Source of the DNA: Amoebophrya sp. A120
Lineage: Eukaryota > Sar > Dinophyceae > Syndiniales > Amoebophryaceae
Direction: 5' to 3'
DNA: 64,000 bases
Assembly (NCBI GenBank): GCA_905178155.1
Contig: CAJINV010000020.1
Coordinates: forward strand, 1,240,001 to 1,304,000
In this document: positions 13,001 through 24,577 of the stretch, in pieces
Numbering within the stretch: position 1 is the first letter of the stretch
Layout: each line of letters begins with the position of its first letter
Program-made: the position numbers and the translations under genes
Notes under the pieces: generated by a model
Databases searched by the model: none
Seen by the model: only the letters and a program-made list of their open reading frames with translations
What the model was told of the DNA's origin: nothing

Positions 13001-15406
13001 GTTCTTCCAATTCGAAGTCCGAATGCAAATCTTCATCATCCAGCCATGGCTCTTCTTCGTCTGGATTGTCCTCGTGTGGTTCCTCCTCGGAAATCCGGCC
13101 CAGAAGTTTGTTGTTCTTTTGCTTTTTCAAGTCCGGCTGAGGAACCAGACTCGTCCGCAGAGAATCGACAACAGGGACTTTTCTTCTGGACCGAAAGGTG
13201 AGCCGCATGTTCCGGATGCCGTTGCTGAATTCGGAGGTTTCGGGCCCTCGCGGACTGGAGTTGTAATTCTGATGAAAGAACCGGTCTTGGTCCGCCTCCG
13301 CTAAGTCAGCACTCGAGGATAATGCGGCTTTGGTCTCATCCACTACTTGGGTTGCAGCAGCCGCGGGAAGCTGCAACACGGTTCCGATGTGCGGATCCGT
13401 GACTAGGATCTGAGTGGCCTCCTTGACAACTTGATCTAATAACGACCGCCGGGCGTGAATCTGCACCGTGACGACAATTTTCTCCGTTCTCAAGTCGTAT
13501 CTCCATTTATCCTTCAGCACCACGTGCGCCACCCCGCGCCACTCTTTACTTAGTCTTTCAATCGCCTTCTCTGCGGAAGCGATGCGGATAAAGTTCTTAG
13601 CCGTGAGGGATTCTCCTCTATTCTGCGCCGCGCGCGTGTTTGGCGTTACGGGAAATTCGTCCGAGGGAGTGCAGATCTCCTCTGGTTTCTGCTCCAACTC
13701 GACCGAGAAATCCAGCGCCACGGCGGTTAACGGCTCCACGGTCAGGATGGTTTCGTGCGCCTTGCCATAAACCTCAAAAAGATGAAACGGGTCGGTCGAT
13801 AGCTCCAGACCGCCCTCCTCCCGCTTGAAGCTGATCGGCTGCGGGGACGGGCCGTGGGACTTGCTGGCTTTTTTCCTGTTTGACGGCGAGGATGCGAAGT
13901 TTTGGCTGTTCGAGGATTTCGTTGGCGACCTGTACCGGGGACGAATGCCCGTAATCACGTCCCCCTGGTTCAGGTGCTGGATCCACGCAGGGCCGAGGCG
14001 CTTTTGCTTTTCACCGTCGGAAGTGGCCGCTAGCCTGCTAGTACTACTTCCACCAACAGCTGCTGTGTGGTCCTTATCCTGCTGCACAATGGCCACATTC
14101 AACCTTTTCACTGCTAACCCCACGGATGTTCGCCACAGGTATTTTCGCATCTGCGCCGCGGGGCGTTTCTTGTTGGGAGACCGGGAGCGGGATCGTGTAC
14201 TAGGGGAAGTAGTAGACACATGATGATCAGTGGCTGCTCTTATTTTGGTGCCGTCAGGATGATGCTCTTCTTCTTCCTCCTCTACCTCCTCCTCGAACCC
14301 TTCAAACAAAATCGATTTCTCGTGCGCCACGCAGGCTGGAACTGCGATGCCGTGGTCAAGACGCGAGGGAGCTCTTCTCGCACGACCCGCAGGTGGAACA
14401 ACTTCTTCTTGTCCACCGGCTTGAAGTAGATTGAGATTCTTACCTTGCGATAATGAACTATCAATCTTCTCGACCTCGTCCCGGATTTGCTGCAAAGAGT
14501 TTTGCAACCGCTTCGTCATTTCCTCGACGAAGGATTCGTGGTACTCTAGAACTGTTTCGTCTTCCTCATCGTCTTCCAACGCCTTCAAGTGCAGCTGAGC
14601 GGCGGTCAGGTTGACAGCTCCCGGTGGACTGCTTGTCTCAAGCGCAACATTCTTATTCAGCGCTCGTACATCTTCTATGTGCAAGTTTTTCACCTGCAGA
14701 CTGGTGTATCCTATCTGCGTGAGCACGTCGCCGACTTCCAGCCCCGTTTTCTCCCTTTCCACTTCGGTGACAAGAAAGCCTTCCCCCGGGACAGCCTCCA
14801 TGTCGATATAACAGTGCACAACTCCCCCTGCCCCTCATTTGTATAGCATGAACGGCAATCGCAATAGAAGCATCAACACCAATGCTGGTTTTGCATGACA
14901 AATTTGCCCTGGAGCATGGTGCTATTTGGGCTACCAGAACTTGTCATGCAAACAGTGCCAAGAGGCAAGCGGTGGCTTGGGTATTTTGCATCACAAATGA
15001 GGAGGAGGGGGAGTTGTGCACTGTCATAGTCGACACCGAGTGTGCAGTCGCGGTCGAGGAGGAGGGAGATTTGCAGGGACTTTTCGTCGTATACTTCGAT
15101 ACTGTTCAACATCTGCTGGGTAGACTCGTTTCCTCTTTCTGGAGCTTGTTGTACTCGAGCACCGTGTTGTGGTGCCACGCCCAGGTCCGCCTCGGCGTAG
15201 TTCCAGAGCTGAAACGGAGAGGGGAGGTCCTGCGTTTGTTCCTGAAGTCCTTGATGTTCGCCTTCATCGTCAACCGAACAACCGGCTACAAGTCCTTCTG
15301 TAGCTCGGCCTGGAGTGATGTCCCCCATGACCCCCGGGGGGAAGGCTGGGAGGAACATTCCCGGATCTTGATAGTACGCACTGTCTCCGCCGGTTGGGGT
15401 GTTCAT
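10086..15406 (-). CDS. PDZ-like and polynucleotide-kinase-like P-loop protein
   Basis: Three exons, 15406-15029, 14801-11955 and 11711-10086, separated by two introners; the sum is 1,617 codons including the stop. It starts at ATG 15406 (MNTPTGGDSAYYQDPGMF). A PDZ-like fold spans about residues 100-175 (SIEVYDEKSLQISLLLD, GFLVTEVEREKTGLEVGDVL) and is only whole after the first introner is removed. Around residues 845-1,075 is a kinase-type P-loop domain: Walker A GLPGSGKST, then CQDELKSREACIKKM and a VIIDRTNVDPGQRAHWV motif, as in the 5'-kinase domain of PNKP-like proteins and the AAA_33 family. These phosphorylate nucleic-acid 5' ends or similar substrates. A Lys/Ser insertion follows Walker A. 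The last ~540 residues are disordered and Ser-rich. No phosphatase or FHA domain was seen, so DNA repair is only a possibility. Confidence 0.8.
11717..11954. mobile_element. Introner, family D (238 bp)
   Basis: Long inverted ends of about 33 bases begin TATGGCATTCTCAAGTGTTA on the left and, inverted, TATGGCGTTCTCAACTGTTA on the right. Each end holds two tandem TTCTCAAnTGTTACA-like units. Perfect 5-base repeats AACTG flank it (11712-11716 and 11955-11959). Excision joins DDFWTV to DAENEKEIA in frame downstream of the kinase domain. No other copy of this family lies in the window. Confidence 0.92.
14807..15028. mobile_element. Introner, family E (222 bp)
   Basis: The ends are TATAACAGTGCACAACTCCC and, inverted, TATGACAGTGCACAACTCCC. 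Perfect 5-base repeats GTCGA flank it (14802-14806 and 15029-15033). Excision joins CTLGVD to MEAVPGEGF in frame and completes the PDZ-like domain. The interior has TTTTGCATGACAAATTTG and TTGTCATGC, the motif shared with other families. Only copy of this family in the window. Confidence 0.92.
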
Positions 15407-16268
15407 CTTGTCGGCTGTTTAGGCCACGTTATTTTTTCGATTTAGGATTTTTGTAGTAGGGGGTAGTAAATGATCGCGAATGAGTCATGGTCGACGCAGG
15501 TATTTCTTGATAGGTAAATCTAAATCGAAAAGATCACTTTTTCCACAGGAGATGCATGCCAGTTATAGCACAGGACAGCACTAATAAAGAGATGAATTTC
15601 TAAAAAGCCAAACACTCTTCAGTGTCCTCCCTTTAAAAAATCTCTAAAATAGATCGTGGTCGCTGTCGCCTATAACGTGAAGAATGATCGACAAATGAAT
15701 ACGGACACTTCTCAGTGTGTTAGTCTATGTTTATGTAGCGCTTTATTTCATCCCTATTGCAGGTGGGAAATGCTACTGAAATCCAACGTAGAAACGGTAT
15801 ACAGGTTGCACAGCTGGGTCTGTGTGCGTAAGCTTGAAAATAGTGATCTTGCTACACCAGTAGATCGCGTTGCGTAGTGGATCTGAAGCAGGTACCAAGT
15901 GAGTACAGGCAAAAAAGCAAGATCCTGATCTTCGTTCAAATCTTGTTCCCGCACAGGGAGCTAGTAGAGCAGGTCACTGATGGAAGATCTTCTGTCACAA
16001 TCGTCAAAAAACAAGACGAGTACGAGCTTCTTTGATAGCCTGTCAAGACTTCAAAAAACAAAAACAAAAAGTCCAGAAGATGATGAACACACCACAAACA
16101 AATTAGCAGCGCCACGGTCGCTTTCCTCTCCATGTGGATCCGAAGATGACAATTTGGATATCCTTGTTTGCTTCCTAGCACAGCACATGTTGCAAAATAC
16201 CATTGACTTGAGGTTCTGACGAATGAAAGAAAGCCACCCCGCCCGCTATAAGCGAAAACAACGCTCTT
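15407..16268. other. Intergenic, nothing supported
   Basis: It lies between the 3' end of NOP53 and the start of the PDZ-kinase gene. Short open frames on both strands have no recognisable protein and no splice logic. A promoter or poly(A) site must lie here if the genes are transcribed separately, but no motif stands out. Confidence 0.6.
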
Positions 16269-17864
16269 TCACCCCAGCATCAAACTCCTCTGCACGAACT
16301 TGTTCGCCTTCTGCTTCCGGTTTGCCTTTTTCCGCACCCGTAACAAAGCCGCGCGGTTGGACTCCGGCGGCAACTCGCCCATGTTTCTCCTGTGGAAGGA
16401 CTGCATCCTTTCGGAGACGGCGGACGTGACCTGCGTGGACCGGAGACTGCTGACGGACTTCTCCGGCACGACAGACTGCTCCACGAAGCGGTTGCGACCG
16501 ATCTTCTTCGGCTTCAAGACGATGCCTGTTTTGGTTTTATGATTATGCTGGAAAAGTTTCAGTATAGATGATCATGACAGGCTGCTCTACTTCTGCCAGT
16601 GATTGCTCACAAGAACTACACCTCAGTTTTTTTTTACGAACAAGGGCCAGAAAGACCTGCGATTCAAACGAAAAGGGAACATTAGTAAACGTAAAAAATC
16701 ACTACCTTTTTCCTCGAGTTTCACGTTTTCTTGTTTCGCGTCCTCGATGAAAGCCTTCTGCTCCTCCTTCGCCTTGTCGTCCTTCACCATTTCGCGCATC
16801 ATGTTCGGAATTTGCCCGATCGATTTTTCCAGCAGTTTCTGCCGCTTCTTGGCGGTCAACTCCAGATCCATATTTTTTACCCGTTCCTCCTTGTTCCGCT
16901 GCGTCTTCGTCTTGCGCTCGTCCCGCTGCAGCTTCTTCTTGTCGCTGTTTGATGGAGTCTTTTTCGTCCCCTTATTTGCCCCGGTTGCAGCAGCTTCCTC
17001 GTCCTCGTTTTCCTCCTCAAGAACCGTATCCATGTCCAATTTGTGGTCTTCCTTCATCAACCTCTTGTACTCCTTCAACTTCTCCAAATCGCTCATCTGC
17101 AGCAATTCCTCCTTCGTATACGCGTCCAGCAACCGCATGGTCATCGGTTTTTTTGCCCGAAGGTCCTTCATCTGCTCCTCTTCGTTCTTCAAATGCTCTT
17201 CCGCGACGATCTCGTCCAGTTTCGTTTCGAAAATCTCTTCACCCGGGTTCATCGACAACCCGTGGTCGGGGAGCACGGTTGCGGGAGCTAGGGAAGTTTT
17301 CTGCCCGAGGGTTTGCGGCTTCGATTTCGGGCGCAGCACCGCTTCGCTGTTCACCTTCCGGAATTTCAGGTTGTTGTTGGTGAGGAGTGGTTTGAGATTT
17401 TTGTCCTTGATCAGCAGCTCCGAGTCCGTTTTCTTCTTGTCCGCATCCTGTTCCAAAGTCGTCGCCCACAGGTCGAAAGCGTGCTTCTCGCCCGCCTTCT
17501 TGTGGTGGAGTTCTAGTTGCTTGCCCTTGTGCGCTGGAATATTTGCAGTTTTGTCGTTGCTCTTCTGCACAGAAGCTTTCTTCTCGTGTTTCAGCCGGTT
17601 CTCCTCGCGTTTCCTCGTCTTTTCAATTTTTGCGAGTTCGTAGTTGGACAATTTACTTAAATTCTTTTGCTTCTTCTCCAAGTCGGTTTTTCTCCGGATT
17701 TTTCTCGGCAAATTCTTCGTACTTCCGACCGTGTCGAGAACGAAGAGTTTTCCGGTCGCGAGCTTCTCCTGAGCGGCTCTCTGCTCGTTTTTCCGCTCCA
17801 GATTCTTCACGGCGTCGCTCACGTCGATCTTGCGAGCCCGGGACTTCGCGTTCTTCTTCACCAT
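16269..17864 (-). CDS. NOP53: Ribosome biogenesis protein NOP53 (GLTSCR2 family)
   Basis: Two exons, 17864-16706 and 16525-16269, give 471 residues. The intron (16526-16705, 180 bp) is GT-AG: donor GAAAAAG/GTAGTG, acceptor CAAAACAG/GC. The start at 17864 opens with a basic tract (MVKKNAKSRARK) fitting nucleolar import. Family hallmarks are HAFDLWATTL, the central DHGLSMNPGEEIFETKL, the acidic-to-basic region with TKTQRNKEER, and the C-terminal block KPKKIGRNRFVEQ with MQSFHRRNMGELPP (compare the LQKRN-IEPR ending of animal and yeast NOP53). In other eukaryotes it acts in 60S subunit maturation and recruits the exosome helicase Mtr4 to 7S pre-rRNA. Length is close to the family norm. Not interrupted by an introner. 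Confidence 0.85.
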
Positions 17865-19412
17865 GATCTTGGTTTTTAGCGAGGTTCTGCAATGAAAAAG
17901 GAAAAGTAGATTATTGAGCTGCTAGTGCTAGGTCGTGCAACGAGTCTTGTGAAGCAATCTTTTCACTACTTGACTCTATGTTGAATAATTGTCGTCCTGA
18001 GAAAACTCGTCGATGCGTCAGCACATTTTAACCATTGGAAAATAACGAAGAGAATTGCAACTGTTCAATCTTCTCATTTCTGACTTTCTCAAACAGGAGA
18101 ACTACTCAGGATCTACTTCATTAAGTAGAAGACCACGCATGATTTCATTGTTGCAACACATCAGAGAGCGGCAAACGAGCTCATTATGGGATCATCTGGC
18201 ATGTACTGTTGATCCTGATTTTTCACTTCCAACACAACTTTTTTGTTCTATAAAGCGATCTTTCATCTCCATTTGTTCGAACTTCAACATCCAATTACAA
18301 TGAAGAGTGTGACCATAGCTATTGATCGAGACAAATCAGAGCGTGTCGTGTTTGTCTTTGCTTTTCAGTTTCTGAAGGCCGGATGTTGATCATGGAGTTG
18401 TTTGATTGTTGATCATATATCCGTTTCACAAAAATGAACAAAAGCAGCAATGGATGCCAGAAGAACACTGGGCGCGCACGAAATCTCGTTCGCCAGGAAA
18501 CGCATGCGTCCACATGTTTTGCTCTTGCTTCTGTTTTTGTCGCCAGGGAACCTGATATCATCGAATCACAGGTTATTTCTGAATCTTAGCTCAGAGGGTA
18601 GGGGTTCGTCGTGTGAATTCGCTCGGAAAAGCAGAGACGTAGCTCTGCTAAAATAGGGTCATCAATCCGCCTTGCCTTGGTTGATGTCGTTGTGGTAGGC
18701 AATACAAGGGGTACTAGGGTGATCCAAATTGAATACTTTTTGTTCGCAAAATGTAACTTGAAGATTTGATTACTGGTTGTCTTGTTGACGGAAGTCAAAA
18801 CTCAACTCTTTTGCAGTTCTGCAATTGTTGACAATGGAGACGATACTCGACAAGTGTGAGTTCGCAGGAACCGAACTACAAGACCGCTTGAAAAAAGTAG
18901 AATGTGAGGGACAAACAGTTTAAAGATGAGACCATGCTGCTCCTTGTGCAGACCTAACTTCTCGACGATTGGTGGAATAAAGTGTCGTAGTCGCTTATTT
19001 TTTGAAATCTCGTTTTATTTTCTGTCTACAGTTTCTGTACGGTACGGGAGAGACACAGGAGTCCACCATGTTGATACAAGCAGCTAGCACACGCCACAGT
19101 AGCTTGCTCTTGTCAACATGATAACTACCGAAGCGACGCACTATTTCTGTTCGTCACCCAAGTACACACATGTTATGAAACACAATGGACTTGAAAATGA
19201 AAAAAATTGCGCACATACCGGGCTCGGATCGTTAAACACATTCTGCCTCATCACATTAAACCTGAGCGCTCTACTTGAAGTCTTACGGTGAATTCACATG
19301 GCTGCCGCGTCTCTACGTACTGCCTATCAAACAATAACAAGCTGAGCTTCTACACAAGAATAAAGGAAGGATCACCTCTACAGTTTCACTTTCGTCATTT
19401 GCTCCGCCTCTG
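17865..19412. other. Intergenic, nothing supported
   Basis: About 1.5 kb of AT-richer DNA without a convincing gene on either strand. A stretch at 18589-18650 has a tRNA-like CTTAGCTCAGAGGGTAGGGG start but no acceptor stem or TTCGA arm in register. Confidence 0.6.
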
Positions 19413-22400
19413 TCACCAGTGCCGCGCCCGTTTGGCCGGTGGACTGGCACGCGCGGAGCCCTGGCTCTGCTGTGATTGATTTTGGTTTCGCTCCTCCAAC
19501 AGGTAATTGGTCACACCCTCATCATTGTACTCAAAGAGCACTAACGCCTCATGAATTTGTCTCGTCGTGGGCCATCCTTTCCCGTCATCCAACGTCGACT
19601 GAATTTGGCTGATCTGAGCCTGTTCAGTCTCCGAAAGATTTGCCACCCACGTCTGCTCATCTTCCAAGAGCAAATGGTTTATTGCTGCAACAGAATTACT
19701 TGAAGCAGGGAGCGCTCTACTACTTGCCGAGGAAGACAAAGCTGCGGCGTGGTTTTGATTTTGGTTGAAAATGTTCCCACTCACATTCTGACTTGGCAGG
19801 AGTTGCTCCTCTTTCCGCAACCGAGCATGCGGATTCGCAAGCTCGCCGAAAGCGAAATCGTCAGTAGTTTGCTGCGTATTCCCTGGGTAGCCGAAGGGAC
19901 GATTCGTACTCGATGAAGACAAGCCATGCGACATCACTGGAGAGGCGGCCTTGTACAACAAGCTGCTGCTTCGGAACGGATCGCTTGTGGGCGCGGCACT
20001 CCTCGTTGCACCATCGCCAAAATTCATTTTTCCTGGCTGGTCGCTACTGTCGCTCCTGCCCCGATCACTCGCTGCCGCAAGCTTCATCGGGGGCGGTAGA
20101 GCTGCACCAACAGCGCTTTCTCCTTGCTTATCGGCATCCGAATCCGTTAATCCACAGAAAAAAACCCATCCACATCCATTTTTTGCATGACAAACACAGA
20201 ATTTTATGCATGTTTTGCATGACAAATTCGATGTGGACGGGTGTTTTTTCCTGGATACCGTTGTAAGGATCGTGACTTGCTTGTCCTCCTCGTCCATTTC
20301 CACCTCCGAGTCCGAGAGTAAGTCGATGACCTCCCGCTCATTTTTTACTACTCCAGGCACAACAAGACTGTTCCCTGTACTCGCACGGCGGTTGCTGGCG
20401 CTGATGATGCAAATGTCGTTGTTCCTTTGCTCCTGACTTTCGGTGACCATCATCTGCAATGACTGCGACTGACTTTCGCGCCAATTTTCCAGATCCCGCT
20501 CCTGGGACTCGTTGTCTTCGGTAATGGTGTCCACCGCCCGCTGGAGCTCCCAGTTGTGATCCTCGAGAGACTGTTCTGCATCTTCGGGAGAAATGTCCTG
20601 CTCTTGAAAAATCTCCAGCAGCATCGCGATGTTCTGTTGTTTTTCTTGCTCCCATAGTGCGTGGAATTGGTTCATATTCTTATCCATATCGCCGTCAGTA
20701 GCTGTCAAAGCCGGCTTGTTGTTCGTGCTACTGCTGGATGAAGACGATGACGAAGAGCTGGACGCGCCAGCCGGGCCTGCGAGAATTCCGCCAAATGATG
20801 TGGAGGGCTGCTTGCTCGCAGAAAACGACGTCGTCGAGCTGCCACCGCTTCCTGCGCCAAGAGTAGAAGTCGCACCGGTGGTGGTGTTTTTGTTCAAATC
20901 TAAATTACCAACTTCGATCTCCATGTCGTCAAATGGATTCCAGTTTTCGTCCACCAAATAGCTCTCATCGTCCTTCTTGGTATCGACATCAAATGCGATT
21001 TTGTCTTTGTCTGCTTGATTTATTATCCCCGTGTGCAGCTGTCGATGCCGGTTCGCTTGGTCTAGAGTTGACGTACCTCGCACCGGTGCAGGGGCGCTGA
21101 TGCTCTTTGTCACCACGTCTCCAAACGGTAATGGAAGAGCTGGAACGGAAGACTCCTGTTGCTGCAGAGGAAGTTTCGAGGAAGACGAGGAACTAGCAGA
21201 TGATGTCGCGGGTAGGAACTTCACAGGCTCGCTGACGGCGCGCCCGCCCAAATCCCGCTGGGCTCTCGAGAGCGTCGGGACAGATGGCGGAAGTGGTGCT
21301 GGCAGTCCCCCTCCCCTTTTCTCACGTTTCTGGTCCATATATGCAGAGTATTTCGCAGCGACTTCGTCGTAGAGCTCCTTATCATCGCCCACGAAGTGGT
21401 GCCTGCTGCAAACGCGGACCTTGGCTTTGTTTTTCATCGCCTCGTCCAGCTCAGCCTGAATCTGCAAGCGCGCAGCGGACGTCTTGGCATTGAGTAACCT
21501 CTGCTCTAGCTGCTTGATGTCTCTTTTCTTCACTGTCTGATTCCTGGCTCGCTCCTCGTCCAATTTCTGCTGCGCCAGCGCGCGTTTCTCGGCCGTCTTC
21601 GCGTTGTTTACTTGTTCCTGCAGCTTTTTCTCGGTGAGCTTCCCGCCGATGTTACCCGCCACCGGCTTTCCGTTGTTGGTATTTGGACACCAGACCAGGT
21701 GCTGTAGCCCGGTCCTGACATCACGGACCATCTTCGTGTCGCGTGCTGGCCCGAGTCGGGGGTGGGCGGTGACGGAGTTGTAGCGGAGGTCGTTCAGTAG
21801 GTGTTGCTTGCCCGCGAGTTCCGACACACGTGGGCCAATACCGTACCCCTGGAACTCGGGGAGCACCACCAACCTCTGCTCCTGCATCAAAAACTCCGAC
21901 GCGTTGCCGACTAGTACGGAAGTACACAAGAACCCGGCCGCCGTCTCCTCACGCAGACACTGCAGCAGCGGGTGGGCTTTGCGGGAGGCGACGCGGAGGA
22001 GAAAAAAATGTCCATTGTTGGCCAACTTGCCGGACAGGTAGTGGTGGTTTTTAAATGCGCTGTCCCAGGCGGATTGGCCGACTTCCTTGTTTTCCATCCG
22101 GCGAAGCTCGAACCCAATCTGGACCGGAGAGAAAAGGCCCTCGACGTCCGTGGTGGTGAGGGAGGAAGAAGAAGAGCTGCTGCCGTTGTTGTTTCCTGGC
22201 GCAAATCCACCAGCAGCCGCGGCGCTCATGTTCCCGGCCCGTACCGGCGTCGGCGGGTCCCGCGATTTCATCTGTTGCGGCTCCACCGCTAATATGCTGA
22301 CTTTCCCGGTCAGCGAGTGCAAGGCCCAATTGGGTTTCAATGTGCCCAGGGTATCGGTGAAAAGCCCCGCGACGATGAGCCGCACCTTGCTGTAGCGGTT

Positions 22401-24577
22401 GTCCGTTCGCAGGACCTTCTGCAGGTTGTCCGAAAACTTCGCTGCCGCTATCCTGTCCATGCTGGACGTAAACTCGTCGACGCACACTATGACCTCGCTT
22501 CCTGGTGCCCACGATGCTTTGACGAGAAGCAGTGCTATCTGAACTCGCTGCTGCTCCGTCGTAGAGAGTATGCATTTCAAATATGTCTGGGTGTGGATTT
22601 CTTGTCATGCAAGTTTTCAAGGTGGACAGCGAGTTCTGTGACGCACGAATACAAATCGCCCAGCGCGTTTCCCTTTTTGTCGTGCTGCAAGTCAGTCTGT
22701 CAACATGCGATAGCGATTGACAATCACGAATGAATCTGCATTAAGAATCAACATCGAATAAAATAAACTTGTAATACGCTGATGATTGCTGTGCAAACGG
22801 CTACCCCTACCCTGCAGTGCGGGTATAGGCAACACAAGTTTCCAGACCCAGAAAAATTTGCAATGTATAGATAGCTCGACGTACGTCCTCCCAAGAGTCT
22901 CGGCCGGCAGCTGTGTCAACTTCGGCCCTTCGGGTGCATCACTGTCCGCGAAGAGATCCGAGACGGGTGCAGCTGTTGCTGTGGCAGCACTGCCCTGCAA
23001 TTCCTCCAGGTCCGCCAAGTCCGAGAGAATTACTGGCGCCTCCGGACCTCCTTCCACCTGCGGAATGGCAAGGATTTGGCGCATTGCCGTCGTCTTCCCG
23101 CTGCCCGAGGGCCCGACTATGTAGCCGATTTTTGCGCTGTATGTCGGCTGCCCGGGGGGCTTCGGATCCACTACGCCCGTGAACACGCGATGGCGGGGGT
23201 TCACCATGTGGACCGAGGTCGTGCTTTCGCCATCGAATTCGAAATCGAAGGCATGCGCCGCATCGTACACCTTGTCACTCATAGGAATTCTTCTCGTCAG
23301 CCGCTTATCCAAAAGAGAAAGTCAGCGCGCTAGTGTAGGCGTGATAACAAAACAAAAAATATGCTCTTGCACACCTGCAGCTACTAGCGGATTCATCAAC
23401 TCATGTCCATCATCATCAAATTCATAATCATAGATTACGGCTTGGCAACGAGGACATGATCTAACATGACACCTCCGTGCGTTGCTGTGGTGTGACAGTC
23501 GAATTAGCTGAAGCACAGAACTACACGAGCGTGCTCATCATTTGCGGGGATACTCTTTTTGTAATGTTGCGCCCGGACGTATCAGCTTTCTCCCGAGCTT
23601 CTTCACAAGTCCCTCATCCGCATCGAGGTCATTCGCTTCGTCCGCAGGCTGCTCGCCGGTCCACGCTTTCCTCGTCGCCCAGTATCCCTGTGGGTTGATA
23701 TACCTGTACTCGCGGTCGAAGATCTGCATCCCGGGCGCCGAAAAGGTCAGCACCGGACGGCAAGGTTGATCAGTGGGGCGGCGAATCACCTCACCGGAGT
23801 CCGCAAGGACTACCCACTCTGGCTGCAGGAACGCGACGGCCTCCGGCTTTGTCGTGGCGACCAACACGCCCTGGAGGTTCTGCGTCCGCACCAGTTTCCC
23901 GAACGACGACGCCATGGAGGCCGCGGAGTTGGGCTCGACGACGGCGGCGAAATCGTCGACCACCATGAAGCTCTTGACATCCGCCGCGAGTCGTGCTCTG
24001 CTTTGTTCCCCGTTCGACAACGCGGAGTAGGGTCGACACCAACTCGGTATCTGGGATAGTTATTTTTGTTCGAAGATCAGAAGCATTAGCATATCCATCG
24101 CGGAAGTGCTTTCTTGACGTCTCCACAAAACCACTGCGCATGTCAATGATACTGCTATTGCCATGAAGCAAGCATGAAAACAAAAACGCGCAGTAGCATT
24201 CTCTATTGAAGCAAAAATCATACATAGTCACGATAAACAAGAATCGACATTCGTACCTTATTCAAGCCCACCGATCCCAAGTTGTCCATGGACAATTGGG
24301 GATGGTCTATTATTGCCTTTTCCGCGTTTTCCCTGCGCCCAAACCAGGCTGTTCCACTAGCTGACTCGCCGACGTTCTGCTGCGATTCCACATTCAAGCC
24401 GTTGACCTCCCGTAGATACCTCTTCATCGCGATTAGCTTCCTTGTTTTTCCGCTAGCTGACGGTCCTATCACCACACCGATTGCAAACTGTTTCCGCAAC
24501 ACCGACTTGATGTCTTCGGAGAGTTGCTCGCCAGCGACCAGCGGGCCCGCGGTCATATCCACGTCTAGAGACGTCAT
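19413..24577 (-). CDS. Twin ABC-ATPase / GNAT fusion with UBA-like domains
   Basis: Exons on the minus strand: 24577-24257, 24050-23554 (or to a stop at 23538), 23292-22870, 22563-20258 and 20143-19413. One chain would be 1,425 residues. ABC half 1 has Walker A GPSASGKT, signature ALSNGEQSRARLA and a Walker-B-like FMVVDDF. ABC half 2 has GPSGSGKTT, signature ELSTTEQQRVQIALLL (made whole only by removing an introner) and Walker B VIVCVDEFTSSMD. A GNAT acetyltransferase-like domain follows (HHYLSGKL, RLVVLPEFQGYGIGPRV, YNSVTAHPRLGPARD). This order matches prokaryotic/phage ABC-acetyltransferase fusions (COG2401-like). The tail adds a UBA/CUE-like segment (MLLEIFQEQDISPEDAEQSL), a SUMO-interaction-like VIDLLSDSE, a second UBA-like segment (IHEALVLFEYNDEGVTNYLL) and the ending PPAKRARHW, a likely nuclear signal. 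Linking the two ABC halves needs a candidate GT-AG intron (23293-23553); otherwise they are two adjacent genes. Confidence 0.72.
20149..20257. mobile_element. Introner, family C (109 bp), readable through
   Basis: The right end, inverted, is TATCCAGGAAAAAACACCCG; the left end is the divergent AATCCACAGAAAAAAACCCA. Perfect 5-base repeats CCGTT flank it (20144-20148 and 20258-20262). Excision joins VTILTT to DSDADKQG in frame, just after the SUMO-interaction-like motif. Element plus repeat is 114 bases, a multiple of three with no stop on the minus strand, so retention would insert 38 residues without a frameshift. Confidence 0.9.
22569..22869. mobile_element. Introner, family B (301 bp), diverged
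   Basis: Ends TATGCATTTCAAATATGTCT and, inverted, TATACATTGCAAATTTTTCT are diverged family B termini. Flanking pentamers GAGAG (22564-22568) and GATAG (22870-22874) match at 4 of 5. Excision joins RTYVELS to TTEQQRVQI, regenerating the ABC signature motif exactly. It is the longest copy of its family here. Confidence 0.88.

Noticed and set aside
16623-16705. NOP53 exon 1 read on past 16706 (GSDFLRLLMFPF)
   Set aside because: A canonical donor GTAGTG lies there, and splicing yields the conserved NOP53 C-terminus.
18589-18660. tRNA-like segment (CTTAGCTCAGAGGGTAGGGG)
   Set aside because: No matching acceptor stem, anticodon stem or TTCGA arm could be placed in register.
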